Shown: positions 33,174-42,290 of the stretch, piece by piece
How positions within the stretch are numbered: the first letter of the stretch is position 1
Layout of the letters: each line of letters opens with the position of its first letter
Source of the DNA: Bradyrhizobium sp. KBS0727
Lineage (GTDB): Bacteria; Pseudomonadota; Alphaproteobacteria; Rhizobiales; Xanthobacteraceae
DNA length: 64,000 nt
NCBI RefSeq assembly: GCF_005937885.2
Contig: NZ_CP042176.1
Coordinates: 1,793,501 to 1,857,500, forward strand
Direction of reading: 5' to 3'
Position numbers and translations under genes: made by a program
Notes under the pieces: generated by a model
Databases searched by the model: none
What the model saw: only the letters and a program-made list of their open reading frames with translations
Told to the model about the DNA's origin: nothing

Positions 33174-34052
33174 TCATGCGGAAGCCGAACCCAGCAGAAC
33201 GACCCCTGCGATCAGGATGAGGCATCCGACCAGCCGCCATCCTGTCACCCGTTCGCCGAGAATCAGCATCCCGAACATCGCGCCGACCATCATCGACATT
33301 TCGCGGGCGGGCGCCACGAGGCTGAGCGGGGCTCCCATCTCGATGGCGCTGAGCACGAGAATGTAGGACAGCGGTGAGAGCGCGCCGACCCCGAACGCCA
33401 GCAGCCAGTAACCCTTCATGATCTGTCTTGCACGGGCCCAGTTCGACATCACGACTGGCGCGAGAATGAAGACGCGCAACAGGTTGGTGACCCAGTCCAG
33501 CACAACGGGGTGAATGCCAAGCAGCTTGACGCCGTAGCCGTCGACGACGGTGTAGCCCGCGATCAGCGAGCCGGTGGCGGCGCCCCAACGCACGCCGTCC
33601 AGCCCTCGTGGCTTCCGGAATGCGGAAAGATTGCCTTGTGTCGAAATGAAGCCGATCCCGACAACGACGGCGAGCAGGCCGAGGATGCCCTGGGTCGAGG
33701 GTGTTTCCCGGAGCAAAATGAACGCCCCGATCGACGACAGCATCGGTCCGGTGCCGCGCGCAATCGGATAAACCACCGAAAGATCCGCGACCTGGTAGCC
33801 GCGCTGCAGACACAGGCTATAGGCCAGATGAATGATGGCGCTGAGGACGAGGCAGCCGGCGACGGGCCAGTTCCACGTCACCTGGCCGTAGACAAGAAGC
33901 CAGATCATCCACGGCAGGTAGACGACGCAAGCTACAGTGTTATAGGCGAAGACGAATGTCGGACCCGCCGAGGCGGCGCGTTTGGCAAGCAGGTTCCAGG
34001 TCGCATGGATGAATGCAGCAAGGACGACGAGCGTGAGCGGGAGCAATGACAT
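33174..34052 (-). CDS. DMT-superfamily transporter (EamA)
   Basis: The 292-residue protein has about ten hydrophobic helices and two EamA-like halves: N-terminal SLLPLTLVVLAAFIHATWNLLAKRA, IARGTGPMLSSIGAFILLRE in the first half, and APAREMSMMVGAMFGMLILGERVTGWR in the second. DMT/EamA proteins export or import small metabolites such as amino acids; substrate unknown. It converges with the phn operon, its stop lying 17 bp after the flavoprotein gene. Confidence 0.88.
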   Translation of the reverse strand: MSLLPLTLVVLAAFIHATWNLLAKRAASAGPTFVFAYNTVACVVYLPWMIWLLVYGQVTWNWPVAGCLVLSAIIHLAYSLCLQRGYQVADLSVVYPIARGTGPMLSSIGAFILLRETPSTQGILGLLAVVVGIGFISTQGNLSAFRKPRGLDGVRWGAATGSLIAGYTVVDGYGVKLLGIHPVVLDWVTNLLRVFILAPVVMSNWARARQIMKGYWLLAFGVGALSPLSYILVLSAIEMGAPLSLVAPAREMSMMVGAMFGMLILGERVTGWRLVGCLILIAGVVLLGSASA

Positions 34053-34273
34053 GAGACCTCCGTGCCATCAGGCGCGAACAAGATCTCGACATCTCCTCCT
34101 CTGGGCTTTTGTCCCTCGGGTGCAGCCGCGTGCTATCGCGGTTTTCGCAACGCTCGGACCGGCGATGGCCTTGAGCCATCCGGAACCCTAGTTGCCACTC
34201 AGTCGATTGAGAGAGGGTATTCTTTGGATTCGGGCCACGGTCAACCCGAAATCTCGCCGGTCCAGTCCGCCAA

Positions 34274-34498
34274 TTACGCGGCGAGATCCAGCAGCAGCCG
34301 CGACGAGCCCCTTACCAGCACCTTGCGGCCTGTCTGGGTGATGACCGGTGCATCGCCGTTCATGGCAACGAGGCCCAGCGCCATCAGGCTGTCGATGGTG
34401 TAGCGGCTGATTTGCGGCAGCCGCGATGCCGCGGTGCGAAACGCTTTCAGCGCCTCCCACTGGCCGGGCGAGAGATCGTAGTCGAATTCGTCTTGCAT
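34274..34498 (-). CDS. Small hypothetical protein, possible winged-helix fold
   Basis: The 74-residue product starts at 34498 (MQDEFDYDLSPGQWEALKAF). It is acidic at the N-terminus, then helical, with RYTIDSLMALGLVAMNG and VITQTGRKVLVRG, which reads like a small winged-helix module (helix, helix, beta-wing). No partner gene is adjacent. The region between it and the DMT transporter (34053-34273) holds no gene that I can support. Confidence 0.6.
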   Translation of the reverse strand: MQDEFDYDLSPGQWEALKAFRTAASRLPQISRYTIDSLMALGLVAMNGDAPVITQTGRKVLVRGSSRLLLDLAA

Positions 34499-34922
34499 GA
34501 TAATCTCAACTCCCAATTCTTGGGTCGTCTCATAGCGGGCGCACGTGAATTTCGTGCGACCACAACGAGTCAGGATTTCGACTGATGGTGACGTGCTGTC
34601 ACATCATCGTGTCATTGGAATCGATCGATTGTTTCGAATCACGCAAGGCAGCCGGACCAATAACGCTGGCGCAGATTGCGTGAGCAGGGGCGTCAAAAAA
34701 TCGCCCCGATTGCGGCAACCCTTATGGTCTGGTTCTTAACAAAGCGTAAATTTGCAGCACCGTAACAACGCGGTCTGCCGGCGCCGGACCTGTTCCGCGC
34801 ACGGGTTCTGCGAAGTCATGCTGCACAGTTGCTTAAAGCGGTCGGCCAAGTCCGCACAAAAGACTTCACGGCGCTCACACGATTGCTATGCGAGGTTCGC
34901 TCCAGAAATTGGGAGAACCTTG
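34499..34922. other. Gene-free leader between divergent small genes
   Basis: This 424-base stretch lies before the receiver-protein gene. Open frames continue through it on the plus strand but have no coding character before 34923. A CTGTCAC and a GTGTCAT word occur near 34594 and 34608, but their spacing is not that of a Pho box. The ribosome-binding site GGGAG precedes the next start. Confidence 0.45.
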
Positions 34923-35483
34923 ATGGCCATCGATCCGAGATCAACCAGAACCGAGCTCGATAGCGGCGTCGACATGCGTCGCTCGCTGCGACTGCTCATC
35001 GTCGACGACGATGTTGTGCAGCAGGAATTATTGAAGCGGGCGGCTGGCCGTTCCAAGTTCGAGATAATCGTCGCAGGCTCGTGCGGCGAGGCGATCCGCC
35101 ATCTGGAAACCGATAGCTTCGACTGCGTGATCCTCGACCTCGAACTCGCCGATGGCGACGGTGTCGAAGTCTGCCGTGCCATGGTGCGCACGGGCTATTC
35201 CGGCGCGCTGGTCATCATCAGCGGCACCGATGCGCGCCGCCGCTCGGCCGCCCGCATATATGCCAGGTCGCTGGGGATCGAAGCGCAGGGCTTGCCAAAA
35301 CCGGTTGATCTCGCCTCGCTCCGGGTTTGCCTTGCCAACCTCGGTAAGGATATCCAGGGCTTGCCCGCGATCCACGACTGGGGCGGCGCCTTTGTCGGCC
35401 GCACCAAGGAAGCCCATCGCAGCGACGCTCGAGCCGTTTCCGTTCCGATGGAATCGGAACGGGGCTCTAGATTTTTGATTTGA
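34923..35483 (+). CDS. Stand-alone response-regulator receiver protein
   Basis: The 186-residue protein has one receiver domain at residues 22-140: acidic pocket D28-D30 (LLIVDDDVVQQ), phospho-acceptor D72 (CVILDLELADGDG), S100 in ALVIISGTDA, and K126 in GLPKPVDL. There is no output domain, so it may act through protein interaction. The start at 34923 follows GGGAG; upstream frame is ignored. The last 15 or so residues (after SDARA) are encoded by a dispersed repeat that also supplies the stop codon, so the tail is probably not functional in an ancestral sense. No histidine kinase gene is adjacent. Confidence 0.85.
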   Translation: MAIDPRSTRTELDSGVDMRRSLRLLIVDDDVVQQELLKRAAGRSKFEIIVAGSCGEAIRHLETDSFDCVILDLELADGDGVEVCRAMVRTGYSGALVIISGTDARRRSAARIYARSLGIEAQGLPKPVDLASLRVCLANLGKDIQGLPAIHDWGGAFVGRTKEAHRSDARAVSVPMESERGSRFLI

Positions 35484-35532
35484 CGCGTTTTCTTGACGCG
35501 AACCGGTTTCCACTTCGCTGGAAAACGCTCTA
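35437..35532. repeat. GACGCGTTTTCTT-type dispersed repeat, copy 1
   Basis: It consists of a hairpin (GTTCCGAT...ATCGGAAC within 35442-35460), a T-rich segment, and the block GACGCGTTTTCTTGACGCG followed by AACCGGTTTCCACTTCGCTG and AAAACGCTCTA. A second copy is at 54024. This copy fills the whole space between two convergent genes and provides the stop codons of both. Confidence 0.8.
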
Positions 35533-36330
35533 TCCCCGCCGCACGCTCGCGCCGCCGTCAACAGGCAGCGTCACGCCCGTAATGAAGCTGGCTTCGTCGG
35601 ACGCCAGAAACAGCGCGGCGTTGGCGACGTCCCAGCCGGTGCCCATTTTCTGGCGCAGCGGCACCTTGCTGTCGCGTTCGGCCTCGACTTCGGCGCGGCT
35701 CTTCTTGAATTCGCGGGCGCGGGTATCGACCGCCATCGGCGTATTCATCAGGCCGGGCAGAATGACGTTGGCGCGAATGCCGTATTGCGCATTCTGATAG
35801 GCGAGCTGCTCGGTGAAGGCGATCATCGCCGACTTTGTCGCCTTGTAGGCGACGTAGGGATAGGTCGTGATGGCGGCCATCGACGAGATGTTGATGATGG
35901 CGCCGCTCTTCTGCTGGCGCATGATCGGGATCACGTGCTTGGCGGCGAGGATACAGCTTTTCAGGTTGATCGCCACGCAGCGGTCGAACGCCTCCTCGGT
36001 GATATCCAGCAGTTCGGCGTCGCCGCCGGACAGGCCGACGCCGACATTATTATGCAGCACGTCGATGCGACCCCAGCGGCCATGGGCATCGGCCACCATG
36101 GCCTTGAGGTCGGCATTTTTGGTGACGTCGGCCTGGAACGCCGCTGCGGTGCCGCCTTTGGCGGCGATGAGATCCACCGTCTCCTGGGCGGAGGCGAGGT
36201 TGTGATCGACGCACAGCACTTTGGCGCCTTCGCGCGCGAAGGTCAGCGCGGTGGCGCGACCGTTGCCGATGCCCTCACCGGGGCTTTGGCCGGCGCCGAC
36301 GACGATGGCGACACGATCTTTCAGACGCAT
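35530..36330 (-). CDS. Short-chain dehydrogenase/reductase
   Basis: The 266-residue oxidoreductase has the NAD(P)-binding start VAIVVGAGQSPGEGIGNGRA (a longer glycine loop than the usual TGxxxGIG), DV at FQADVTKN, NNVG, the catalytic Ser in INISSMAA, and the YxxxK pair in YVAYKATKS. An acidic residue after the second strand (LCVDHN) suggests preference for NAD. It is translated after the CMD-family gene with only one base between stop and start, as the third gene of a minus-strand operon whose first member is a hotdog-fold protein. Substrate unknown. Confidence 0.9.
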   Translation of the reverse strand: MRLKDRVAIVVGAGQSPGEGIGNGRATALTFAREGAKVLCVDHNLASAQETVDLIAAKGGTAAAFQADVTKNADLKAMVADAHGRWGRIDVLHNNVGVGLSGGDAELLDITEEAFDRCVAINLKSCILAAKHVIPIMRQQKSGAIINISSMAAITTYPYVAYKATKSAMIAFTEQLAYQNAQYGIRANVILPGLMNTPMAVDTRAREFKKSRAEVEAERDSKVPLRQKMGTGWDVANAALFLASDEASFITGVTLPVDGGASVRRG

Positions 36331-36331
36331 T

Positions 36332-36886
36332 TCAGTTCACTCCCGGGATCGGGTACTGTTGCAGTACCTCTTTGTAATAGGGTTCGTTGTCCATCTTCAT
36401 CGTCGCGAGCACGCGGACGACGGCGCAATAGAACGCGATGGTGAGCACGAGATCGGTCATGTGCTCGTCCGACAGTTCCTTCTTGATCTCGGCAAAGGTC
36501 GCATCCGACATCGCGAGTTCGCGCGCCATCTCGCGGGCGCCGCGCAAAACGGCCTTTGCCAGGGGTTCGAGCTTTGAGGGCTTGCCCTCGGTCTCGGCCA
36601 TCATGGCCTTGATATCGTCGTCGGTGACGCCGAATTCCTTGCCGATCTTCACGTGATGGGTGAACTCATATTCGGACTTTTCCATCCAGCCGACCTGGAG
36701 GATGGCAAGTTCACGCAGGCGCGGGTCGAGCTTGCTCTTGAAGCGGATGTAGCCGCCGATGCCGTTGAAGGCCCGCGCCATGTCGGGCGAATTGACCAAC
36801 AGCTTGTGCAGATTGGTATTGCGCTTGAGCATATCGCGATATTCGGGGGCGACCTGGTCGGCTTCGAGATAGGGCAGGCGGGCCAT
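36332..36886 (-). CDS. Carboxymuconolactone decarboxylase (CMD)-family protein
   Basis: The 184-residue protein has the CMD/AhpD-like fold: LDPRLRELAILQVGWMEKSEYEFTHHVKIGKEFGVTDDDI is the family core, with histidines in the place where peroxidase-type members have the CxxC pair, so redox activity of AhpD type is unlikely. Related proteins appear beside dehydrogenases for aromatic or alicyclic acids. AAGGAC precedes the ATG. It sits between the hotdog gene and the SDR in one operon. Confidence 0.85.
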   Translation of the reverse strand: MARLPYLEADQVAPEYRDMLKRNTNLHKLLVNSPDMARAFNGIGGYIRFKSKLDPRLRELAILQVGWMEKSEYEFTHHVKIGKEFGVTDDDIKAMMAETEGKPSKLEPLAKAVLRGAREMARELAMSDATFAEIKKELSDEHMTDLVLTIAFYCAVVRVLATMKMDNEPYYKEVLQQYPIPGVN

Positions 36887-36934
36887 TTGTTGTTGTCCTT
36901 GTTTTTTGGCTCTGTCGAAGTCGAATGGGCAGCG

Positions 36935-37879
36935 CTAGCCGTAGAGCGCTTTGTGCTCGCGTTCGTAGTTGGCGTAGGAATCCTTGATGCTCGCCAGATT
37001 GAGCAGCATGGTTGCGACCGGCTTTTCGTCGGCCGCGAACACGGTCGTTCTCACCCACATGCTTTCGGTGCGGCGGCTGCCGCTCACGGCCACGACTTCA
37101 CGCTCGGTGGTGTAGGTCTCGCCGGGGAATAGCGGGCCGCGCAGCAGGCGGATTTCCTGATCCGCGAACAACCCAACGGCCGGTCCGCGGACCGGCAGGC
37201 GGTCCTCGCGGGCGCGGTATTGAAACAGCACGCTCAGCATCTCGAAGGGGATGATGACCCGCCCCCACGGATTGAGTTCCTGCGCGTAATACGCCGAGGG
37301 TTCGGTGATGACCCTGAGCTTTTCGGCCAGTGAAAACGGATAGAGATCGCCCATGTTCTGGTCGAAATCCATTTTCACGGTTTGCCGGCCGGTCTTCATG
37401 CCGACCTTGAGGTCGGCGAGAATGACGGGGTCGGCGAGCGGCTTCAGTTCACCGAGCCGCTTCGCGAGCGCGGTTTCCGTTCCGTCGCCGCCGACCGACG
37501 CGGTGCCGCGCAAGATCTCGGTGCCGTCGCGCTTGGTCATGCCGATCGCGCAGGTGGTCTGGCCCGGCTCTGGCTTTTCGATATTGGCCTGGACTTCCTC
37601 TCCCTCGAAGGCCGGGTTCCGGTAGTGCGCGGACAGGCACCCGGTCTCGAACCAGGCCGGCCCCCAGATCCGTTCGCACAACGGCGCAAACTGGCTGAAA
37701 TGAGTCGGTCCCTCGATGGTCCCGCCCTGAAAACCGAGCTTTTGCGCGGTCGCATCGTCGTGGATCGATGCGTGAGAGTCATAGACCTGCGCATGGAGCA
37801 TCTGCGCCGGCCGCCGCCACGGCCCGGTGAGCACATTGCCGCTCTCCAGTATCTCGATCGTGAACGCTGCTTCCGTCAT
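36935..37879 (-). CDS. Hotdog-fold (MaoC-like) protein
   Basis: The 314-residue protein appears to hold two hotdog-type halves. The first contains ASIHDDATAQKLGFQGGTIEGPTHFSQF, similar to the catalytic helix region of MaoC-like hydratases, and HYRNPAFEGEEVQANIE; the second contains RGPLFPGETYTTEREVVAVSG. This suggests acyl-CoA hydration or thioester binding, but the family assignment is from local similarity only. GGGAGAAG precedes the ATG. It is the first gene of the operon with CMD and SDR genes, and divergent from the large oxidoreductase at 38078. Confidence 0.65.
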   Translation of the reverse strand: MTEAAFTIEILESGNVLTGPWRRPAQMLHAQVYDSHASIHDDATAQKLGFQGGTIEGPTHFSQFAPLCERIWGPAWFETGCLSAHYRNPAFEGEEVQANIEKPEPGQTTCAIGMTKRDGTEILRGTASVGGDGTETALAKRLGELKPLADPVILADLKVGMKTGRQTVKMDFDQNMGDLYPFSLAEKLRVITEPSAYYAQELNPWGRVIIPFEMLSVLFQYRAREDRLPVRGPAVGLFADQEIRLLRGPLFPGETYTTEREVVAVSGSRRTESMWVRTTVFAADEKPVATMLLNLASIKDSYANYEREHKALYG

Positions 37880-38077
37880 CGCCGGCTTCTCCCTTTACCG
37901 TCAGCGTTTCAAAGAAGCGGGGTTTCGGCAAGGGCCGATGAAACGTCCACAGCCGGCCGAGATATGTCCTGCGGCCATGGATTCACGCTGGGCACGCATA
38001 GCAAATTAGGTACATTCTAAAGTCAACGAGACCGGTTCGAGTGACCGGCGAGAGCACAGCGCGGCGGGGAACTAATC

Positions 38078-41000
38078 ATGGCATTGATGGAAGTTGGGCT
38101 GGACGACAAGTATCGTCTGGATGCGAAGCGAATTTTCCTTTCGGGTACGCAGGCGCTGGTCCGGTTACCGATGCTGCAGCGCGAACGCGACCGCGCGCAG
38201 GGCCTCAATACCGCGGGCTTTATCTCCGGTTATCGCGGTTCGCCGCTCGGCATGTACGATCACGCGCTATGGCGCGCCAAGAGCTTCCTCAAGCAGCATG
38301 ACATCGAATTCGCGCCAGGCCTCAACGAGGATCTGGCGGCGACCGCGGTGTGGGGCAGCCAGCAGGTCGGCATGTTTCCCGGCGCCAAGGTCGATGGCGT
38401 GTTCGGGATCTGGTACGGCAAGGGCCCCGGCGTCGACCGTTCGATGGACGCGCTCAAGCATGCGAACTCCGCCGGCACGTCGCCCAACGGCGGCGTGATC
38501 GCGCTGGCCGGCGACGACCATGGTTGCCAGTCCTCGACGCTGGCGCACCAGAGCGAACAGGTGTTCGCCGCGGCGCTGATGCCGGTCGTCAATCCTGCCA
38601 CGCTGCAGGACTATCTCGATCTCGGCATTCTCGGCTTTGCGCTGTCGCGCTATTCCAGTTGCTGGGTCGGCTTCAAGGCGATCTCGGAGACGGTCGAAAG
38701 TTCGGCCTCGATCGTCAGCGATCCCGATCGCATCAAGATCATCATGCCCACCGATTTCGAGATGCCGCCGGGTGGGCTCGGCATCCGCTGGCCGGACGCG
38801 CCGCTGGAGCAGGAGCGCAGGCTGCACGGCCCGAAGATGGACGCAGTCGCAGCCTTTACCCGCGTCAATCGTTTCGACCGCATCGTGCTGGACTCCAGGC
38901 CGGCGCGGCTCGGCATCATGGCGACCGGCAAGGCCTATCTCGATCTGCGGCAGGCGCTGGCCGATCTCGGCATTACCGACAGCGAAGCGCAGGCGCTGGG
39001 ACTTCGCATCTACAAGGTGGCGCTGACCTGGCCGCTGGAGCAGGCCGGCGCCCGCGCCTTCGCCGAGGGCCTGCAGGACGTGCTGGTGGTCGAGGAGAAG
39101 CGCGGTTTCATCGAGGACCAGCTGCTTCGCATTCTCTACAACGTCGATGCCTCGAAGCGGCCCTCGGTGGTCGGCAAGCGCGACGAGACCGGCGCAACGT
39201 TATTGCCGAGCGAAGGCGAACTGACGCCGACCATCATCGCCGCCGCCGTCGTGGCGCGCCTGCGCAAGCTCGGCCACCGCAGCCCCGTGCTGGAGCAGCG
39301 TCTGGCAAAGCTCGAGGCCTTCGACCGGCCGGCCGAGGGTATTGCCGCGGCGAAGCTGCAGCGAACGCCGTATTTCTGTTCGGGCTGCCCGCACAACACC
39401 TCGACCAAGGTGCCCGAAGGCAGCCGCGCGATGGCCGGCATCGGCTGTCACGGCATGGCGCTCTCGATCCCGAGCCGCCGCACTCAGACCATCTCGCATA
39501 TGGGCGCGGAAGGCGTGGCGTGGATCGGGCAGGCGCCGTTCACCAGCGAACAACACGTGTTCCAGAATTTGGGCGACGGCACCTACACCCATTCGGGCCT
39601 GCTGGCACTGCGCGCCGCGGCGGCGTCAGGCGTCAACATCACCTACAAGATTCTCTACAACGATGCGGTGGCGATGACCGGCGGCCAGCCCGCCGAAGGC
39701 GGCCTGACAGTGTCGCAGATCGCGCATCAGGTATCGGCGGAGGGGGCCAAGCGACTCGCGATCGTCTCCGACGATCCCGACAAATATCCGCCGAATTATT
39801 TCCCCGCCGGCGCCACCATCCATCACCGCCGCGATCTCGACGCGGTGCAGAAGGAACTGCGCGAGGTCAAGGGCCTCACGGTATTGATCTACGATCAGAC
39901 CTGCGCCGCCGAAAAGCGCCGCCGCCGCAAGCGCGGGCTCTATCCCGATCCGCAAAAGCGGGTGTTCATCAACGAGCGCGTCTGCGAGGGCTGCGGCGAC
40001 TGTTCGCAAGCCTCCAACTGCGTTTCGGTGCAGCCGCTGGAGACCGAACTCGGCCGCAAGCGCCGGATCGACCAGTCGAACTGCAACAAGGACTTTTCCT
40101 GCATCGAGGGATTTTGCCCGAGCTTCGTCACCGTGCATGGCGGCAAGCTGCGCAAAGCCGACCGCACGGCTGCCGATCCGTCGGCGCTGTTCGCCGACCT
40201 GCCGCTGCCGACGCCGCTTGCGCTGGACGGGGCGTTCAACATCCTTGTTACCGGTATCGGTGGCACCGGCGTCATCACCATCGGCGCGCTGCTCGGCATG
40301 GCCGCCCATGTCGACGGCAAGGCGTGCTCGACGCTCGACTTTACCGGCCTGTCGCAGAAGAACGGCGCGGTCATGAGCCATGTCCGGATCGCGCCGTCGC
40401 CGGACGATCTCGCCAACGTCCGGATCGGGCCCGGCAGCGCCAACCTCATTCTCGGCTGCGACATCGTCGTCGCCACCTCGGTCCCGGCGCTGAGCCGGGC
40501 CGAGCGCGGCGTGACGCGTGCAGTGGTCAATGCCGATCTGATGCCGACCGCGAGCTTCGTGATCGATCCGGATATCGATTTCCAGGCCGGCGCGATGCGC
40601 GACTCGCTCAACGAGGCCGTCAGTGCCAGCGATCTCGACGTTCTCGATGCGACGGGCCTCGCCACCGCGCTGATGGGCGACAGCATCGCCACCAACGCCT
40701 TCATGCTCGGTTTTGCGTTTCAGCGCGGGGCGATCCCGCTGTCGCTGGAGGCGATCATGAAGGCGATCGATCTCAATGGTGCTGCGATCGACATGAACAA
40801 GCTGGCGTTCTCGTGGGGACGTCTGGCTGCGCACGATCTGCAGCGCGTGATCACCGCGGCGCGTTTCAAGAACTCGGGTGCGGCGCCGGTGAAGCGCACG
40901 CTCGACGAAAGCATCGCATTCCGCGCCGAGTTCCTCACCGACTACCAGAACGAGGCCTATTCGAAGCGTTATTTCGGCGAAGTAGAACGCGTTCGCGCCG

Positions 41001-41551
41001 CCGAGGCCAAGGCCGCACCGGGATCGCAGGAATTGACGGAAGCGTTCGCAAAAGGCCTGTTCAAGCTGATGGCCTACAAGGACGAATACGAAGTCGCGCG
41101 GCTTTATACCGATGGCGAGTTTGCGAAGGCGCTGAAGGAGCAGTTCGACGGCGACGCCAGCGTTAAGGTCAGCCTCGCGCCGCCGATGTTCGCCCAGCGC
41201 GACAAGGCGACCGGGCACTTGCGCAAGCGGGAATTCGGACCGTGGGTGTTCAAGGCGTTCGGTTTGCTGTCGCGGATGAAGTCGCTGCGCGGCACCGCGT
41301 TCGATCCGTTCGGCTATACCAGCGAGCGCAGGATGGAACGCGCGCTGCCGGGCGAATATTCGGCGATGATCTTCCGCCATCTCGATGCGGGCAAGCCGCT
41401 CGATCTGCCGCGGCTGGTGACACTGGCGAAGTCGGCTGACCTCGTGCGCGGCTACGGCCACATCAAGGAAGCCAACGTCGCGAAATACCGCGCTGAGTGT
41501 AAGCGTCTCGAAAGCGCGATCGGGCAGCCCGTCGCCCAAGCCGCCGAGTAG
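38078..41551 (+). CDS. Fused indolepyruvate ferredoxin oxidoreductase family protein
   Basis: The 1157-residue enzyme joins what are separate IorA and IorB subunits in anaerobes. N-terminal residues form the pyrimidine-binding 2-oxoacid oxidoreductase domain (GFISGYRGSPLGMYD); the thiamine-diphosphate domain is near 430-560 (FCSGCPHNTSTKVPEGS, GIGCHGMALSIP); a cysteine-rich Fe-S segment is near 630-690 (VCEGCGDCSQASNC, FSCIEGFCPSF); the gamma domain begins near 720 (VTGIGGTGVITIGALLGMAA); and a C-terminal DUF6537-type region follows. It oxidatively decarboxylates aryl 2-oxoacids to acyl-CoA. It is divergent from the hotdog-CMD-SDR operon. Confidence 0.93.
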   Translation: MALMEVGLDDKYRLDAKRIFLSGTQALVRLPMLQRERDRAQGLNTAGFISGYRGSPLGMYDHALWRAKSFLKQHDIEFAPGLNEDLAATAVWGSQQVGMFPGAKVDGVFGIWYGKGPGVDRSMDALKHANSAGTSPNGGVIALAGDDHGCQSSTLAHQSEQVFAAALMPVVNPATLQDYLDLGILGFALSRYSSCWVGFKAISETVESSASIVSDPDRIKIIMPTDFEMPPGGLGIRWPDAPLEQERRLHGPKMDAVAAFTRVNRFDRIVLDSRPARLGIMATGKAYLDLRQALADLGITDSEAQALGLRIYKVALTWPLEQAGARAFAEGLQDVLVVEEKRGFIEDQLLRILYNVDASKRPSVVGKRDETGATLLPSEGELTPTIIAAAVVARLRKLGHRSPVLEQRLAKLEAFDRPAEGIAAAKLQRTPYFCSGCPHNTSTKVPEGSRAMAGIGCHGMALSIPSRRTQTISHMGAEGVAWIGQAPFTSEQHVFQNLGDGTYTHSGLLALRAAAASGVNITYKILYNDAVAMTGGQPAEGGLTVSQIAHQVSAEGAKRLAIVSDDPDKYPPNYFPAGATIHHRRDLDAVQKELREVKGLTVLIYDQTCAAEKRRRRKRGLYPDPQKRVFINERVCEGCGDCSQASNCVSVQPLETELGRKRRIDQSNCNKDFSCIEGFCPSFVTVHGGKLRKADRTAADPSALFADLPLPTPLALDGAFNILVTGIGGTGVITIGALLGMAAHVDGKACSTLDFTGLSQKNGAVMSHVRIAPSPDDLANVRIGPGSANLILGCDIVVATSVPALSRAERGVTRAVVNADLMPTASFVIDPDIDFQAGAMRDSLNEAVSASDLDVLDATGLATALMGDSIATNAFMLGFAFQRGAIPLSLEAIMKAIDLNGAAIDMNKLAFSWGRLAAHDLQRVITAARFKNSGAAPVKRTLDESIAFRAEFLTDYQNEAYSKRYFGEVERVRAAEAKAAPGSQELTEAFAKGLFKLMAYKDEYEVARLYTDGEFAKALKEQFDGDASVKVSLAPPMFAQRDKATGHLRKREFGPWVFKAFGLLSRMKSLRGTAFDPFGYTSERRMERALPGEYSAMIFRHLDAGKPLDLPRLVTLAKSADLVRGYGHIKEANVAKYRAECKRLESAIGQPVAQAAE

Positions 41552-41562
41552 GCGAACCGGAA

Positions 41563-41588
41563 CCGGCCGCGGGCATTTTCGCGGCCGG
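41563..41588 (+). terminator. Hairpin after the oxidoreductase gene
   Basis: CCGGCCGCG (41563-41571) and CGCGGCCGG (41580-41588) form a perfect 9-bp stem around an 8-base loop, 12 bp after the stop. There is no T-run after it, so termination would be weak or Rho-assisted. Confidence 0.45.
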
Positions 41589-41697
41589 GATCATTGCACG
41601 GTAACCTTGCCGGCAGGAACGGCTGGCATTGCCGTGCCGGGCTTCCTACAGAATGTCAGTAGTTCGATTTTTTTTTACTGATTTCAGGAGGCCATGA

Positions 41698-42126
41698 ATG
41701 GTCCTGAAAAGTGCCTTTGCGGCAGTACTTTGTACCGGGTTCCTGGTAGTGGGCGGCTTGGCGATGGCGGACGAGTATCGTCCGGGCGAGTTCCTCGGGC
41801 TCGATCTTTCCAGGGCCGTGCTTTCGCCGAAGCGGCTCGGACCGGAAACCGAGTTCGCCCCGGTTCCGATCGAAGCCAAGTCCGATCGCGCGCAGGCCGA
41901 TACGGATGCTTCCGTTTGGCCCAGGCTTCCGCCGCGGAACATTCACGTCGCCAAAACCAAAGTCGTCAAGCCTCAGATCGCCAGGAGCAGCGCGGTGCCG
42001 CCGCGCGGCGCCGCCCGCACCAAGCTGGTGCATCGCCACGGCAACCCGCTCGATGCGCAAGCCATGGACACCCGCGTCCAGATATGGCCGTGCAAATCGG
42101 GCGGCATCTGCAACTGGCAGCGATAA
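41698..42126 (+). CDS. Exported protein of unknown function
   Basis: The 142-residue protein has a signal peptide (MVLKSAFAAVLCTGFLVVGG, cleavage near AMADEY). The mature part is basic, with EFLGLDLSRAVLSPKRLGP, a middle low-complexity stretch and a C-terminal cysteine pair in VQIWPCKSGGICNWQR that could form a disulfide. AGGAGG lies six bases before the ATG. No domain is recognised. It stands alone, followed by a hairpin. Confidence 0.7.
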   Translation: MVLKSAFAAVLCTGFLVVGGLAMADEYRPGEFLGLDLSRAVLSPKRLGPETEFAPVPIEAKSDRAQADTDASVWPRLPPRNIHVAKTKVVKPQIARSSAVPPRGAARTKLVHRHGNPLDAQAMDTRVQIWPCKSGGICNWQR

Positions 42127-42138
42127 AGCCGTGACTTC

Positions 42139-42174
42139 GTATGGTGGGTTAGGCGAAGCCGTAACCCACCATAC
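42139..42174. repeat. GGTGGGTTA hairpin repeat, possibly also a terminator
   Basis: Perfect 13-bp arms, GTATGGTGGGTTA (42139-42151) and TAACCCACCATAC (42162-42174), flank the 10-base loop GGCGAAGCCG, 12 bp after the stop of the exported-protein gene. I know similar GGTGGGTTA palindromes as dispersed repeats in Bradyrhizobium. Confidence 0.65.
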
Positions 42175-42206
42175 CTACGGCTAACCCATCCTGCAGTCCT
42201 CAGTTT

Positions 42207-42224
42207 ACGTCATCCACCTGTCGC
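42207..42224 (+). promoter_or_regulatory. Possible Pho box upstream of phoD
   Basis: ACGTCAT, spacer CCAC, then CTGTCGC: each half matches CTGTCAT at 5 of 7 positions with the 4-bp spacer. It lies 67 bp before the phosphatase start, reading toward it. Confidence 0.4.
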
Positions 42225-42290
42225 AAAACCTTCGGCGGAGAGTCAAATTCAACGGGCACACCTTTGTCGTGATTCGACGAGGGTGGCCCG

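Noticed and set aside
34590..34616. CTGTCAC and GTGTCAT words before the receiver-protein gene, like a Pho box
   Set aside because: The distance between the words does not equal the 11-bp repeat of Pho boxes.
38350..41166. 938-codon open frame inside the indolepyruvate oxidoreductase gene (and a 637-codon antisense one)
   Set aside because: Both are frame shadows with skewed composition; the 1157-residue frame has all the family motifs.
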